Shown here piece after piece: positions 1 through 11,192 of a DNA stretch of 64,000 nucleotides (positions are counted from its first letter, which is position 1; each line of letters opens with the position of its first letter). Both the position numbers and the translations under genes were made by a program. Origin of the DNA: Blakeslea trispora. Lineage: Eukaryota; Mucoromycota; Mucoromycetes; Mucorales; Choanephoraceae. The notes below the pieces were generated by a model. The model did no database searches, had not been told where the DNA came from, and saw only the letters and a program-made list of their open reading frames with translations. The DNA lies in the NCBI GenBank assembly GCA_025331445.1, contig JAIWNE010000017.1:1-64000 (forward strand), written 5' to 3'.

Positions 1-661
1 TTGTTGGTATGGTTTGAGGAAAAGGTATAGGGGATGAAGTGCTTTCTTTACTTCAACATAATGAATGTCTTGTTCTAAAGTGTCAACAGATTTCACATTA
101 AATTTAAAAGTACCAGGAAGATCGAAATCAAATTGACTGCGAGCTTCTTTTAGTAATGTCTTATTGACTGAATCAGGCAAACTTATGTTCTGATTGACCC
201 AATCACCTATAACTCTCTCTAGGTAAGTAAAACATAATAGATATATGCATATATACATGATCTTACCTCGAAAAATACCAGAGACATTATGATAAAAGTG
301 AGAATTTGAAGGGCCTCGAATAGACCATAAATCATTCAGTTGAGATTGAATTGACATTGGTAAAGGCTATTCAATAGATAATTTAGCCAAAGCAATCATA
401 TGCATGATAAAAGTAACTTGCCCAAGTAATATTGGTGCCAAAAGTCATATTGCTTAATACTTGTTTTTCTTCTTCAAGTTCTTGTAAAACATCGGCCTTG
501 GTTGGCTTTCCATTTTGCATAGTACTGTCTTCCGAAAAGTTGAAAAAGAGTAACGCAAATAAGAGCAGGAGGATATAAGAACTGGAACGATTCATTTGTT
601 GTCTTTGTTGTTGTCTTTGTTGTTGCTGTTGTTCGTCATTCGCCGTATCCTCGGTGTTCAT
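1..661 (-). CDS. DSC/Tul1-like transmembrane E3 ubiquitin ligase, N-terminal part (runs off window)
   Basis: Only the N-terminal exons are present; the gene continues past base 1. The start is the ATG at 661, followed by a Gln-rich stretch, one hydrophobic segment around residues 28-42, and then a lumenal-looking region rich in Asn-X-Ser/Thr sites. Three exons join in frame: 661-422, 366-267 and 218-1. Intron 1 starts with GCAAGT (GC-AG type) and intron 2 with GTAAGA. The order of an early membrane anchor, an acidic Leu/Glu linker, then Tyr-His-Asn-Val-Ser-Gly and a Gly-Asp-Trp motif resembles the N-terminus of fungal Dsc1/Tul1 Golgi-endosome ubiquitin ligases, which end in a RING domain not visible here. 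The family call is an inference from pattern memory. Another multi-pass membrane protein is possible. Confidence 0.5.
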
Positions 662-1896
662 GAGGAGAATTTAAACAAAGAAAGTGAAAAAAGAGAGTTC
701 AAAAAAAAAGAGAAATCAAATGCAGCCATAGTCAATACATGATTTAAAGTCAGAGGTTTTTTTTCTTGTTAATTAGTTTCAATTTGAACTTATTTACCAT
801 CTGAATCAAAAGTAAAAGATAATGAATAGACACAAAGAAAAAGCTAGTTTACTTGTATATTACAGCGCATGAGAAATAGTCATTTCTTTGAAATTTAAGA
901 AAGAATTGACTTGATCCATCTTAAAAGAAAACAATGTTTTATTACGGTTATAAAATAGACATGCTTGAACTTATTGATATTGTCTAAATGCGTATATCTT
1001 TGTCTTACAAGAAAAAGAAGACAAAGAAATAGAAAAACGAATTGGTTATGCTGTACTCAATACAGTCCAAGAAGACATGATATGGGCTCTAAATGCGAAT
1101 GATAAATAATACATGGAATAACTGATAGAAACTCTTTCTCTTTCTCCATGTTATCACGGAAAACGGAACAAAGGTTGTGAATACTATTACAGAGGAAAAT
1201 TGATTGTTTGACAATAAAAGTCAAATTGTACAACAAAGAGCCAAGTTGTCTAAACACGACATTTTCCCTCCTTTGAGCTGCTATGACTAGAAACTGAACA
1301 TTACAAGAAGAAAGGCTCCCATGTTGACATTAGACAAGGAAAGGGACATTACTAATACAGTGTTTGCTCAATTTAAGAGTGTTTTATATAAGATTATTCC
1401 TTAATATAAGAGTGCTTTAAGCGCCAAAATAACATTCAGTTTAAGAGTATGCTTAATACAACTCTGAAATAGAGCAGCTATTGTTTTATAATTATGTAGT
1501 GTATGGTGCGAATGAAGATTATGCACTCCTCTCTGTTTCGTCTGGATATACATCATCCATAAAAATAAGATGATGGTAAAAATAACCATCATGCCTCACT
1601 TGTTCATAGCTCCTACTTATAACCAGCTCTTTTGTTTAATCCGATATGGTGCAACTCATACAAAAAATAAACAAAATCTTGCACATTGCTGACATGCTTT
1701 TCTAAGATGCCTAACTCTCATTGTCCGTCCTCCTTTTCATTAAATGCTATTATACAAGCTTAAATAGCATTTTTCTACGAGCTTCTTGTAGTTTTAATGA
1801 CCAATCATTGTTGCTTTTAACAGTGCCATCTTTATTTCTTTTTTTCTCTCAGTGAGTAATCTATCTCTAGAGACATGATGCTTTCGGTTAAATAGT
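662..1896. other. Intergenic, no supported gene
   Basis: AT-rich spacer between two minus-strand genes. Small open frames here (for example 1057-1257 and 1401-1592) have no recognisable domain. Positions 1370-1455 carry degenerate copies of a TTTAAGAGTGTT-like motif that recurs near 11.4 kb and 33.3 kb. Confidence 0.5.
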
Positions 1897-2769
1897 TTAT
1901 CCTTTCAGTGCCTGTTGAACGTAATTTTATTTAGTGAAAGCAAATCATGAAATAGTATGGGCACTTGCCTGTAAACGCTTTTGCATTAAATCCAATTCAG
2001 GGCCTTCTTCGTCTTCTTCCTCTTCTTCTTCAACCATGGGTTTTGATTCCAAAGTAGCACCCACAGAACCTGCTTCACCCAACAATCCATCTGTAATCTG
2101 ATAAAGAACATTGTTCACCTCTTCATCTGCAGCTTCCTCAATATCATCATCATCCATCATTTCCATGGTGTCATTCACCATTTCTTCCATCAAACCAGCC
2201 TAGAAAACATCAGTGATTATGCTTTTATATGGAATAAGACAATGCCCTTACCTTGGTCATTTCCATCGACATTTGTTGCATCGTTTGAGATATTTCAGGT
2301 AACCTAGACAACTGATTGACGAGTTTCATTACTTCACCGCTTTTTTGAAGCGAACCTGCCACCTTTAATGTAGCTTATAACACTATCAGTTTATCGGTTG
2401 TCTCTCTCTATTTCTAGTTTTTACCCAACTGATGCTCTAACTGCATAATAATCGAATTCATTTGAGCTTTACTGGTATATAGTCTATTTTTGTGTCTCTG
2501 AGAACGTATCAGTTCTTTGGCAAGCATTTTGCAGTTTTTGGCATCTCCTTTCTTTGCCACCTGCTTAATCGAGCGCTTCACTTTCATCTCTTCCGTGTCA
2601 ATAGCCCGAATCTGCCTGTCGATACCTCTTTGCTGTGCTCGTATTTCTTGTCTCCATTTTTTGACCTAAAGAAAGAAGAAGTTCAATCTATCTGTTAGCG
2701 AATAAAAGAACAACCTACCATCTCATCTGGCGTCTTTTTGCCAAAGAAGCGTTGAATGGCGTTTGACAT
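1897..2769 (-). CDS. vps24: ESCRT-III subunit Vps24/CHMP3
   Basis: Snf7-family subunit of ESCRT-III, which remodels membranes at the endosome during multivesicular-body formation. Five exons assemble from the ATG at 2769. The product starts with a short basic segment including Phe-Phe-Gly-Lys-Lys. A helical core follows, containing [13 protein letters not shown] and [13 protein letters not shown], which match the CHMP3 alpha1-alpha2 hairpin. The C-terminus is very acidic and ends with a MIM1-like helix ([13 protein letters not shown]). That ending depends on a last intron of 57 nt with GCAAGT donor and CAG acceptor (1968-1912). Reading through it would give an unrelated tail. The other introns are GT-AG. 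Length (about 220 aa) and architecture fit the family. Confidence 0.93.
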
Positions 2770-3163
2770 GACAAGAAAAAAAAGTTGTCTTGAGAAATAC
2801 TATTTTCTGAATATGAGTTTGCGTTGAGTTAAATATAAAGAATAAAGTTCCGCGCACCAAAGTCTCGCAACATGGTTTTGTCAAATGTCTACACCACCAA
2901 AGGTTTTAGATTGTAAAAAAGGAAACTCAACTTTTTGGAAGCTAGTCATTGGCTGAAAGCTTTGATGTTCCCCTGTGCGGTAGTTGAAAACCATTTAGCA
3001 AAGAATTATTCGTTGGGACTTTGGGATTACTAACACGTTTTGAAACAAAAGCAAAATAAAGCCAATCAGTAAATGAGAAAATTTAAACGGAATTCTATTT
3101 GAACTTGGAGAAATTAAAGATTTATAGATAAAAGCATAGGAACATAAGTAATAACATAATTAA
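2770..3163. other. Intergenic between vps24 and the C2H2 gene
   Basis: This is the likely vps24 promoter region plus the 3' flank of the next minus-strand gene. No open frame or repeat of note lies in the first 390 bases. Confidence 0.5.
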
Positions 3164-3230
3164 GGGCATAGGTGAGGGCATAGGTGAGGGCATAGGTGAG
3201 GGCATAGGTGAGGGTATAGGTGAGGGTATA
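3164..3230. repeat. 12-bp tandem repeat, about 5.6 copies
   Basis: The unit GGGCATAGGTGA is repeated head to tail. The last copies change GGGCATA to GGGTATA. It lies just downstream of the stop codon of the 975-codon gene, so it would fall in that gene's 3' untranslated region. A further partial copy follows near 3243. Confidence 0.9.
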
Positions 3231-3278
3231 TAAACATAATGGAGGGCATAGAAGAGGAAAGGAAGGTTAAAAGAAGGC

Positions 3279-6206
3279 TTAATTGGAGAGGAAATTGGTA
3301 TAGTATTTGAAATACCAGTAAATTCCAAACTTGCTTAAGTTGATTAGTTGGTAGTTGTCCAACCGAGTATGCATATCAAGTAAGCATTCGAGGCGAACTT
3401 GCCTATAGTCAATAAGTTCTCTCGTAGGTAGCGCCCTGAGAACATTTGTTAGTCTATCATTGGCAGAAGCCGGTTGTACTTGATAGACTTGCATAAAACC
3501 ATCGACGTAAACGCCAACTTGGAGCAAAGAAGGATGTTGTATCTGTTTAAACAGTGCAAACAATCCGTTGCATACCTTGATATTATCATTTTGATAATCA
3601 TTGTTATCAACAAAGTCTCGAGTTCCCCCAAAGAAATGTTGGTAAAAGTCTTGTGCATGTGTGTCAACAAAATTTAGAACTCTTTGGCCAGTCTTGACTC
3701 TAAAGCCATCTTGAGTCAACCAAGAGCCACCATCTACAACATGTCTCATAGCTGCTTGCTTGCCAAACTTAACAGCCAATTGTCTTGGAACTTCGGCTTT
3801 GTTTGTATGTTCAATGTGCTCCCTGATGTGCTTGTTAAACTGCTCCCCTTTTTCTGTCTCAAAGTTCAAAGCTGCGCCAAAGCGTTTGATGTCTTGCGAT
3901 AAGTGAGTAAGGAAATGGGTTTTGGGCTTCAGGTGATACTTGACATGCTTGATGTGTGTGCAGTTTTGATCATAGTCATAGAGTATGGCAACCAGTTCTC
4001 TAGATACTTGGCCTACTACTTCTACATAATGGTTAAAGCCTTGTGGTACTTGCTTTACAAAAAGAAGGGAGCATAGCTTTCCGAGCTGGACAAAACAAGG
4101 AATCATGTACTTGAGATTTCCTGTTGCGTCAGGAAACTCTGCGACTAAAATCACGGGAAGTATTTGAAGCAATACTTTGAAGTCTCTTCCCAAGAAAGAC
4201 CCAACATGCTGAAGCTTTCTACTCAGCTTTCTAGAGAAGCCTTTTGAATGCTTGTAATGATCAAGAGCCGTCGTTATTTTGGTCAATTGCGCTTTAGTAG
4301 CAATGATTTTAACGAGGTCTGTTATCAAGTACTTCGACACACCTAGCAATACTGTATGAAGGATCTCAGTTGGAGTATCCTGTTGTGGATCAAAAGACTT
4401 CAGTTGTAAGAGAGCACTTGTGTTAGTGTCTTTAAATGACAAAACTTTTGCTACTGAGCTTTCTCCAGCTTTAGGAGCATCTAAGATCACACTGCTTCGA
4501 TCGGAAGTACTTGCTGCTGTCACATAATGAGATCTAACTCGCTGGCAATGATCTCCAGTGTAGTATGATCTTGTTCTTTGTCTAGCTTCAGCACCACGAG
4601 AAAGGTCGACATAGCACTTTCTACAAGGACACTTGGTACGTAAGCCATAGAGACCACAAAGTTGAGAGTGACAGGGAGAGTCTGCTTCAATCCACAAAAC
4701 GGGAGCCACAACAAGCACATCTTCATTGTCAACTGCTGAATACATGACAACACCGTTCTCCAGCTTGACTAGGTCTTCTACAAGACAAGGAATCAACGAA
4801 ACTCCACTAATACCCTCCTTCTTTTGGACAGCTCCAATAAAATGCATATTCTCTAGTGACGATCTTTCCTTGAATGTCATTGAAGCACATCGCATTGACC
4901 AGCTTTCATATGCATTGAACTGCTTGCTCTTGTTTCCACTAGTATCATCGGTGAAAAGAATAATAGGGCTTATTCTAACCTTGTAATACTTTCCAGGTTG
5001 ATTAGCAGCAAGCTTTCTGAGTGGATGCATGATGGTGAAAAGGTTCAGATGATATGTGCTGAGTTGCATCATACCATTGAAGATGTCGAGTCCAATTGCC
5101 AGATTGGCACGATCGACTTGCACTAACTGTATCAATTGACTTGCACGCATCTTGATGCAATTTTCTTTGATGAAGGTTCTTGAATCATTTGGATAAATGA
5201 TAACTTGGTAACCTTGTACAAAGAGATTGTTGCATTCAGTATGAAACGATTCGATTAGCAAGTAAATAGATCTGTTGCCTGCTTGAATTAGAGCAATATC
5301 ACCAGACCAGTAGTCAAAGTCATCTACAGTAGTCATAGGCTGTTGGAAGCATGGGTTCTCTTTCCATTTCTTGCCTTGTTGTAGGGAGACTGACTGATTG
5401 GGAGTACGATCAGGGGCAGAGAAAATTCTAACTGATTTTCTTGGGTTGGACGCCATCAACTTCAAATGATCTGAAGGTAGATTTACACATCCTTCAACTG
5501 AGGCATTATTATCATTTTTCAAGATAACAGACTTGCTAGGAAAAACTGGAATCTGGTTGCGAACTTGGTTCTGGTAATGCATGAGCTTGTTGAGTGTTGG
5601 CAAAACAACTCTTTCATTCTTTCTGAAAGCTTCTTCAGAAACAATCAATAGAAGCTTGAATGCATAAAGAATTTTCATCATCATTCTTTGAGATATCATG
5701 TCGTTATCTCCATCTACCAAAACATGCAATATCATTGCCTCAATATTCTTGAAAGGAAATGCTGACTCTGCATTTTGAATTCCTTCGACATTTTGATTGA
5801 AAAGACCTTGTAATGTTTGAATACGATAGTTTACAAGCTGTTCCAAAAGTCTGTCGGTGTCTTCATTTTCTTCTTCAACTTCAGAGTCATTGAAATCCAG
5901 TTCGAAGTCATCTTCGTCTTGCTCTTCTTCATTGGCTGCAGCACTAAGTTCTCTTTGCTCAGCAGATCTAAGATAGCTGTTGATGTATACTTCGCTCATA
6001 CGATGCACAGTAGATAAATGTTGTCCAAGCATGTACTTTGTTGCAAATATCCCATCACACAAACCACAATGATTCTCAGGCTCTGTTTCGAATTGGCTAA
6101 ATACACTTCTACCAGGTTGGTTTTGAGGTATGATACGTTGTCTTTTTTGTTGAGAGGACATTTTGAAGAGAAAATTGAATGAGGAATAAGTAAAGAAGGA
6201 ATACAA
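3279..6206 (-). CDS. Large intronless C2H2-finger protein, possibly transposase-derived
   Basis: One uninterrupted frame of 975 codons. The likelier start is the internal Met at 6161 (MSSQQKRQ), because the first 15 residues are Phe/Tyr-rich and atypical. Near the N-terminus is a perfect C2H2 finger (C-x2-C-x12-H-x4-H, beginning CGLC). An acidic segment (DEDDFELDFNDSEVEEE) follows. The central region holds ILFTDDTSGNKSKQFN and a Cys cluster (CPCRKC), and further on is TPTEILHTVLLGVSKYL. I associate these motifs with a multi-copy fungal family organised like CACTA/Plavaka-type transposases, but I cannot name the domain with confidence. The frame is fully open, so it may be a young mobile element or a domesticated gene. 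A C2H2 transcription factor is less likely given the long conserved C-terminal part. Confidence 0.7.
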   Translation of the reverse strand: MYSFFTYSSFNFLFKMSSQQKRQRIIPQNQPGRSVFSQFETEPENHCGLCDGIFATKYMLGQHLSTVHRMSEVYINSYLRSAEQRELSAAANEEEQDEDDFELDFNDSEVEEENEDTDRLLEQLVNYRIQTLQGLFNQNVEGIQNAESAFPFKNIEAMILHVLVDGDNDMISQRMMMKILYAFKLLLIVSEEAFRKNERVVLPTLNKLMHYQNQVRNQIPVFPSKSVILKNDNNASVEGCVNLPSDHLKLMASNPRKSVRIFSAPDRTPNQSVSLQQGKKWKENPCFQQPMTTVDDFDYWSGDIALIQAGNRSIYLLIESFHTECNNLFVQGYQVIIYPNDSRTFIKENCIKMRASQLIQLVQVDRANLAIGLDIFNGMMQLSTYHLNLFTIMHPLRKLAANQPGKYYKVRISPIILFTDDTSGNKSKQFNAYESWSMRCASMTFKERSSLENMHFIGAVQKKEGISGVSLIPCLVEDLVKLENGVVMYSAVDNEDVLVVAPVLWIEADSPCHSQLCGLYGLRTKCPCRKCYVDLSRGAEARQRTRSYYTGDHCQRVRSHYVTAASTSDRSSVILDAPKAGESSVAKVLSFKDTNTSALLQLKSFDPQQDTPTEILHTVLLGVSKYLITDLVKIIATKAQLTKITTALDHYKHSKGFSRKLSRKLQHVGSFLGRDFKVLLQILPVILVAEFPDATGNLKYMIPCFVQLGKLCSLLFVKQVPQGFNHYVEVVGQVSRELVAILYDYDQNCTHIKHVKYHLKPKTHFLTHLSQDIKRFGAALNFETEKGEQFNKHIREHIEHTNKAEVPRQLAVKFGKQAAMRHVVDGGSWLTQDGFRVKTGQRVLNFVDTHAQDFYQHFFGGTRDFVDNNDYQNDNIKVCNGLFALFKQIQHPSLLQVGVYVDGFMQVYQVQPASANDRLTNVLRALPTRELIDYRQVRLECLLDMHTRLDNYQLINLSKFGIYWYFKYYTNFLSN

Positions 6207-6705
6207 TCAAACCAATTTTTCTTTTTTTGATTAAGTTGACCAACAATGTCACACTGAAACGCCTAATTTTATTTTCAACTTAGGAGGACTTGAAGATTTT
6301 AATTTTGATTTTTCTTTTGCATGCTTCTTTTTTCCCTAATGGTCAAAAAATAACCACCTGCTTATCTTCTTTATTAGACTACCTGCTCTCCTCAGTCTAT
6401 TAGGAACATATAAGGTATGAAACAACTTTACTTTCTTTTTATTGTTTACTAACCATATTTAACGCTAGAACAAAAAGTGAAGATAAGATGCTGAGGTAGG
6501 TCATCTATTATTGCATACTGCATAAAGTATATCTCTAACTAGATCTTTCATTCTACTAGGATGTAATAACAAAGTTATATATATATAGTGACTTGAATGT
6601 AAGTGGTTTCTATCATTAAGTATTGCTCTGTTGCTTATACTTTTTATAATCGATTTAGGCAAGCCAAGCACTTGATAGTTTATGAATCTCTTAGTTATAA
6701 TACGG
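6207..6705. other. Intergenic, nothing recognised
   Basis: 5' flank of the large C2H2 gene. AT-rich, with a short TATATATATA run near 6577-6588. No coding potential seen. Confidence 0.5.
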
Positions 6706-6964
6706 CCAGCTAAATCTATTAGCTACTAGGTTCTGGATAGCTGCTACTAGGCTTCTGAATGGCTACTTCTAGGCTTGATATACCAGGGTGCAGTAGGTTG
6801 TCCTTGGAAGTAGTGTAGTAAGGTAATGGCTATTGCAGCCTAAAAACCTATCTACCTGTATTCCGGGGTCAATCTACTGCACCCTGGTATATCAAGCCTA
6901 GAAGTAGCCATTCAGAAGCCTAGTAGCAGCTATCCAGAACCTAGTAGCTAATAGATTTAACTGG
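6706..6964. mobile_element. Fold-back (MITE-like) element with 95-bp inverted arms
   Basis: Bases 6706-6800 and 6870-6964 are inverted copies with only 2 mismatches over 95 positions, separated by a 69-nt loop. Each arm is itself built of about three imperfect copies of a GCTACTAGGCTTCTG-like unit. No open frame is present. A terminal CCAG/CTGG marks both ends. I could not see a clear target-site duplication. Confidence 0.85.
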
Positions 6965-8040
6965 CACAATTTAATCCAATAAAAATTATTTTATTATTCA
7001 TTTTGCATAAAACACCTTGATTCATCTGAAAATAAAAAATAAAAACTCCTCCATGTTTCTCGTCCAAAAAAGGAATCTATTTTGAGTCTGAAAAATCCGT
7101 CGGTGTTGCAATCTAAAACCTCTGGTGGTGTACGTAGGTGTTTGAGCAGCCAATGGTATTCGAGCATCTTGGTGCATGAATTTCAAAATAAAATATAGAA
7201 AGAGGAAATAAAGGTTGCATAATTTATTCATATCATACAAGCATATTACAATCTGAACCTCCATTGCGGTAATAAAATTAGCACCTCCGCTGCGCTTTGG
7301 TTAATTTTCTTGACCTTCATTATGGTTCAGAACGCTTCGCTTTGCAACATGCTTGTGCTGCCGCAGGCCAACTAATCCGATGAGAAGATCAATGTGGGGG
7401 TCCCACCCATATTTTTTTTGAACCTTCGCTATGGTATAAAATAACCCCTTCGCTGCGCTTCGTGTATTTTAAACCGTCGCTTTGGTAAAAAAAAACATGT
7501 GTCCTGGGGCAGTAAAAAAGACTTGAGCTTATCCTGATAATTAGTTCATAGCTAAGTCAGATGGGATCAAATATGAGTGAGTCTTTCAAAAGCAACAATT
7601 CATGCTTGTTTTCAAAAATAAAAATTCATTTAAACTTAAGACTCGAATTATTTTAGGGAATAGCAGATTCAATCGAATGATATGGACCGTCCTAATTTTG
7701 GAAAGTGCAGGAACCAAATCAATTAATACCAAAGTACAGATCAAGGTTGGCAACAACTGAAGTGAAGCAGAAATAGTAAATGTAATTTGAAACTCTTTGG
7801 AAGGGCCAGCGCTGACTTGAGAAGATTTGCAACTTATAGTGGTTCTAGTTGCAAAGAACTTAGAATTGACTTACTCGTACAATAACACAGTTTAAATATT
7901 GATATTGCCAGAAGATCTTTCCTAAATCCACATCAAAGGAACACAATAATAGCAAACACATCTCATTTAGCCGCAATCAAACCTCATAGAAGGTTCATTA
8001 CTCAATTATCTTGCAAAGTTTCTAATATACTAAGTGTTGA
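6965..8040. other. Intergenic with clustered TTCGCT-type motifs
   Basis: No gene supported. Between 7280 and 7480 the word TTCGCT, often extended to CTGCGCTT or CTTTGG, occurs about five times, which is well above what such AT-rich DNA should show. A small hairpin around GTGGGGGTCCCAC lies near 7394. Confidence 0.45.
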
Positions 8041-8050
8041 GAGGATCATA

Positions 8051-8190
8051 CTGGCTTCGCGTGAGGGGGAGGGACGACCCTCCCCCTCGAACCCCCTCCC
8101 ATCTAGCTAAGGCTTAATCTACTGATCCTAATTAGTGCTGGCTTTGCGAATGGGGGAGAGACAACCCTCCCCCATACCCCCTCCCAGCTG
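8051..8190. repeat. Two diverged copies of a C-rich hairpin unit
   Basis: Each copy begins CTGGCTT(C/T)GCG and contains an 11-bp stem with a 4-nt ACRA loop: 8063-8073 with 8078-8088, and 8150-8160 with 8165-8175. Each is followed by a further CCCCCTCCCA run. The stem ends differ between copies (GA...TC against AT...AT) but remain paired. Confidence 0.75.
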
Positions 8191-8569
8191 GTTTATAGCT
8201 CATGATTTGTTGCTGTTCAAAGCTCAGTATCTGTGTATGAGTGAATTTTGTTTCAAGTGACTGTTTTTACAACTCGAATTTAAGCTGGTGGTAACTTTTT
8301 TTAGCTCCTTTAACTCTTTAATATGTTAGCCGATATTCATAAGTTACATTTTCTAGTCAAGAGTGTAAAATCAGAAGAGAAAAAGCAGTAAAAAACTTGT
8401 TCCTGTAATCAAAATATCCTCTCAGTAACTTGGGCCAAATAAAAAAAAAATGAAAAAAGTCACACCTTCCTATTTGGGGTTTTACGATTTTTTCGACCGT
8501 TAACTTTTTAATATAAAAGATATTTTGTTAGTAAATGAGCGAAAAGTCTTCTAAAGAGTGTATTTTGCA

Positions 8570-10190
8570 GTTAAAGGAGTGTCCTGGATAAGTTCTTGGG
8601 CATCTTGATTTTGAACCGGGCTTGAGCTCTACAATGTAAAAATGACTGTTGTAGAGTTGGTGGGGAATGGGACGAACTGGGAGGGTAGGGAAAACTGAGG
8701 AGTAAATGTGGTATTTTGATTATCGGGCATATAGCAATCAATAGTTCTGCTAAAGATGTTTTCTGTTCATTGGAACATTTCGAGAAACTGGAATCAACTA
8801 TCAGTGATACCTGCTGAAGCATTGTTGCTAGGCTTGCTTTGTATATTTTCAAATGCACCCGAGAAAATTTCAGAGGCGGAGGGAGAGCTACCAAAAACTT
8901 GGCGGTAGAATTACTCATTCTTTCTCAAACACAAGAGCATCTCATGCTTGACCTTACGAAACCTGGCTTCATCTTCGAACACAGCATGAGCAATAGCTCT
9001 ATAGCCACAGTTTCCATCTGATGAAGGATTGAACTGACATGTCACTTGCTTGGCACTCAATCCTTTAGGGATTGGAATGGCTGAACGGATTGTTTCAACC
9101 GTTTGATGTTCATATTGATTCTAGTTTTTGTATCAATACCTTGAGCGACTTCTTCCTGCTTTGCTTTTTCATGTTTGGCAAGTTGAGCAATTCTGTCCAT
9201 CTCTCTCTCCAAAGCAATTTTTTCTCGGGTAGTGCTTTTAGGACGACCTTTGATGTCATATACTATTGGAGGAGGAAGGATGCGCCCAACTTGCTTGTCA
9301 TCAGAATACTTGCTTATGATTGCTCTAAGCTCATTCTCTAAACTGATTCTTTTTCCTCGAGTTTTTAAGTCTGCATTGATATATTGCAACTTCTGCAATT
9401 GAACCTCTACAGGCTTTCTGACTTCATGGTCTTCAGGATTATGCTCCTCACTGGCATTCGTCACTTGAGCAATAGCAGCAACTTTAAAACGTCAATGTTA
9501 GACATTTGTTTGATACTCTTGACTCTAATCTACTAACCTTTACCGCTCTTATACATAATGTGCCATCTTCAGTGGACGGCAGCTAATGGAATAGGACCAT
9601 TGTATCTTTCAATTCGATGTCTGCAAGGAAGACGGTATGTTCTACGCAATTCACATAGACATGTACCTGTAGTAGGATCCGCATGAGAGACATCATCAGG
9701 ATCAGCTTTTTGTCCATCAAATTAATGTATTCGAAAAGAATACGATTAAAGGCAAAACTGGTGATCCTGCCTCTCAGTTGACTCATCTTGGCATCCATTT
9801 CGTGGCCAGTCTCATCCTTCAAGGCCGTTTTAAACAAAGACTCATACACAGTTTGTCTGTTTCTATAGCTTTCCTGTATTGGAAAATATAGCAAATTAAC
9901 CAAACTTAATCCAGACACACTTGTAACAATTAACTCACTCTTCCTTTTCCCAAAGCTCGTTCGATTACATATTTTGATTGCTTTTGTAAATCTCCTTTTG
10001 CTCTTTGAAAACCTTTCACTACTATTACTACTACAGTAAATGTCAGGCAAGCAAAAGCGCATTTCCAATGAAGCGCAATGATGTCTCAACAATTTCAACA
10101 CTCTTACAATTAAGAATTTCATCATTGAACCTGGTCTTGCCAATCGACAATACACAGTGACAAGATACTGAAATGTTTTCAGTGCACACT
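8570..10190 (-). pseudogene. Dead MULE transposase with SWIM finger and OTU cysteine-protease domain
   Basis: Three coding fragments on the minus strand are broken by frameshifts and stops. Around 9617-9661 a SWIM-type finger reads CLCELRRTYRLPCRH, followed by YNGPIPLA and a stop where RWHIMYKSG continues. After a putative short intron comes a fragment (9464-9057) with a GRPKSTTR basic motif, typical of the tail of fungal MULE/FAR1-like transposases. In another frame downstream is an OTU-like segment with the catalytic-type motif DGNCGYRAIAHAVF (9004-9018 encodes DGNCG), then more stops. The upstream part (9720-10155) is open in one frame and shifts near 9710 before the SWIM. The gene is clearly non-functional. 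Confidence 0.75.
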
Positions 10191-11190
10191 TTAGTAGAGA
10201 CAGAAGAGAAAATTTTCTTCAAGATTTGAATGAATGGAAGATACTAGAGTATTGTCCCTACTCTTCCTTTTACCACAGAATAATCAACAGTAATTACTGT
10301 GAATGATCTATGCCAACTTTTTTCTCTTTTCTTACTAAGGATATGAATTTGGCTTTTTTATATCATTGGACAACCAGGGTGTTCATTATGTAGAACAGGT
10401 CCCAGACTGCTCTACACAAAGAACAAACAAACAATCAATATGTCAGTCAATGAGGATATAAGAAGTTGAGGAGTCCTCTGCTAAAAAGCAAACCGAAGAT
10501 CAAAGCACCAAATTTAGACAGGTCATACAAGAATTATAGCGACTTCAACAGAGAGACGTTTGTAGATTGTGGGCGAAATAAGAAATTTACAAGGACAATG
10601 TCTAAAATACCCATACATTTCCCCAAAAAGTTTGCGAAAAGCCAACATGAGATTGTACTAACATGAGACCATTTTAAAGCCATTGAGATATATGAGTCAA
10701 ATCATTTTTTTCTTAACTTTGTTGGACAATTTCATTTATCTCACACCAATCAGACCATGCTTTTTATGTACTGAGACTCAATAGGACATAAATAGAAAAG
10801 AAAAATATCGCTGACAGTCAACAAAAGCGTAGGTGCTATGCCACATAATATTATGGGATGCTTATACAAGTGTATGCATTTATTTACATGATAAAAAGTC
10901 TTTTTTTTTACTTCAAAAATGATCAGAATTCAAGTAAAGTCTTTGCTTTCCTGGGTTTGCGGGCATTGATGATTGTGTTTATGCCATGGATGCTTGGTGA
11001 AGCTACAGTAGTTGCTCTATGTAAGGGTAGCCAAAAGTCTTGAATCCACTCTCGACAATTAGCTGTATTACCAGAGGTCAAAAGCGGACGGCCTCATCCA
11101 ACAGGTTATTTGAGAAGGGATCTCACCCATAAATGTGGAGCTGCATTAAATGAGGCATGCATAGTCTTCGCCTTTCTTAGGTTCTGTAAG
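10191..11190. other. Intergenic, nothing recognised
   Basis: Possible 5' flank of the MULE remnant. Short frames at 10466-10666 and 10858-11043 have no recognisable domain. Confidence 0.45.
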
Positions 11191-11192
11191 AG

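Noticed and set aside
8075..8100. tRNA T-arm-like TCGAACCCC
   Set aside because: No acceptor, D or anticodon arms can be folded around it. No tRNA gene was seen anywhere in the window.
8571..8918. 115-codon minus-strand ORF
   Set aside because: It is out of frame with the OTU-like sequence of the MULE pseudogene, which explains the region better.
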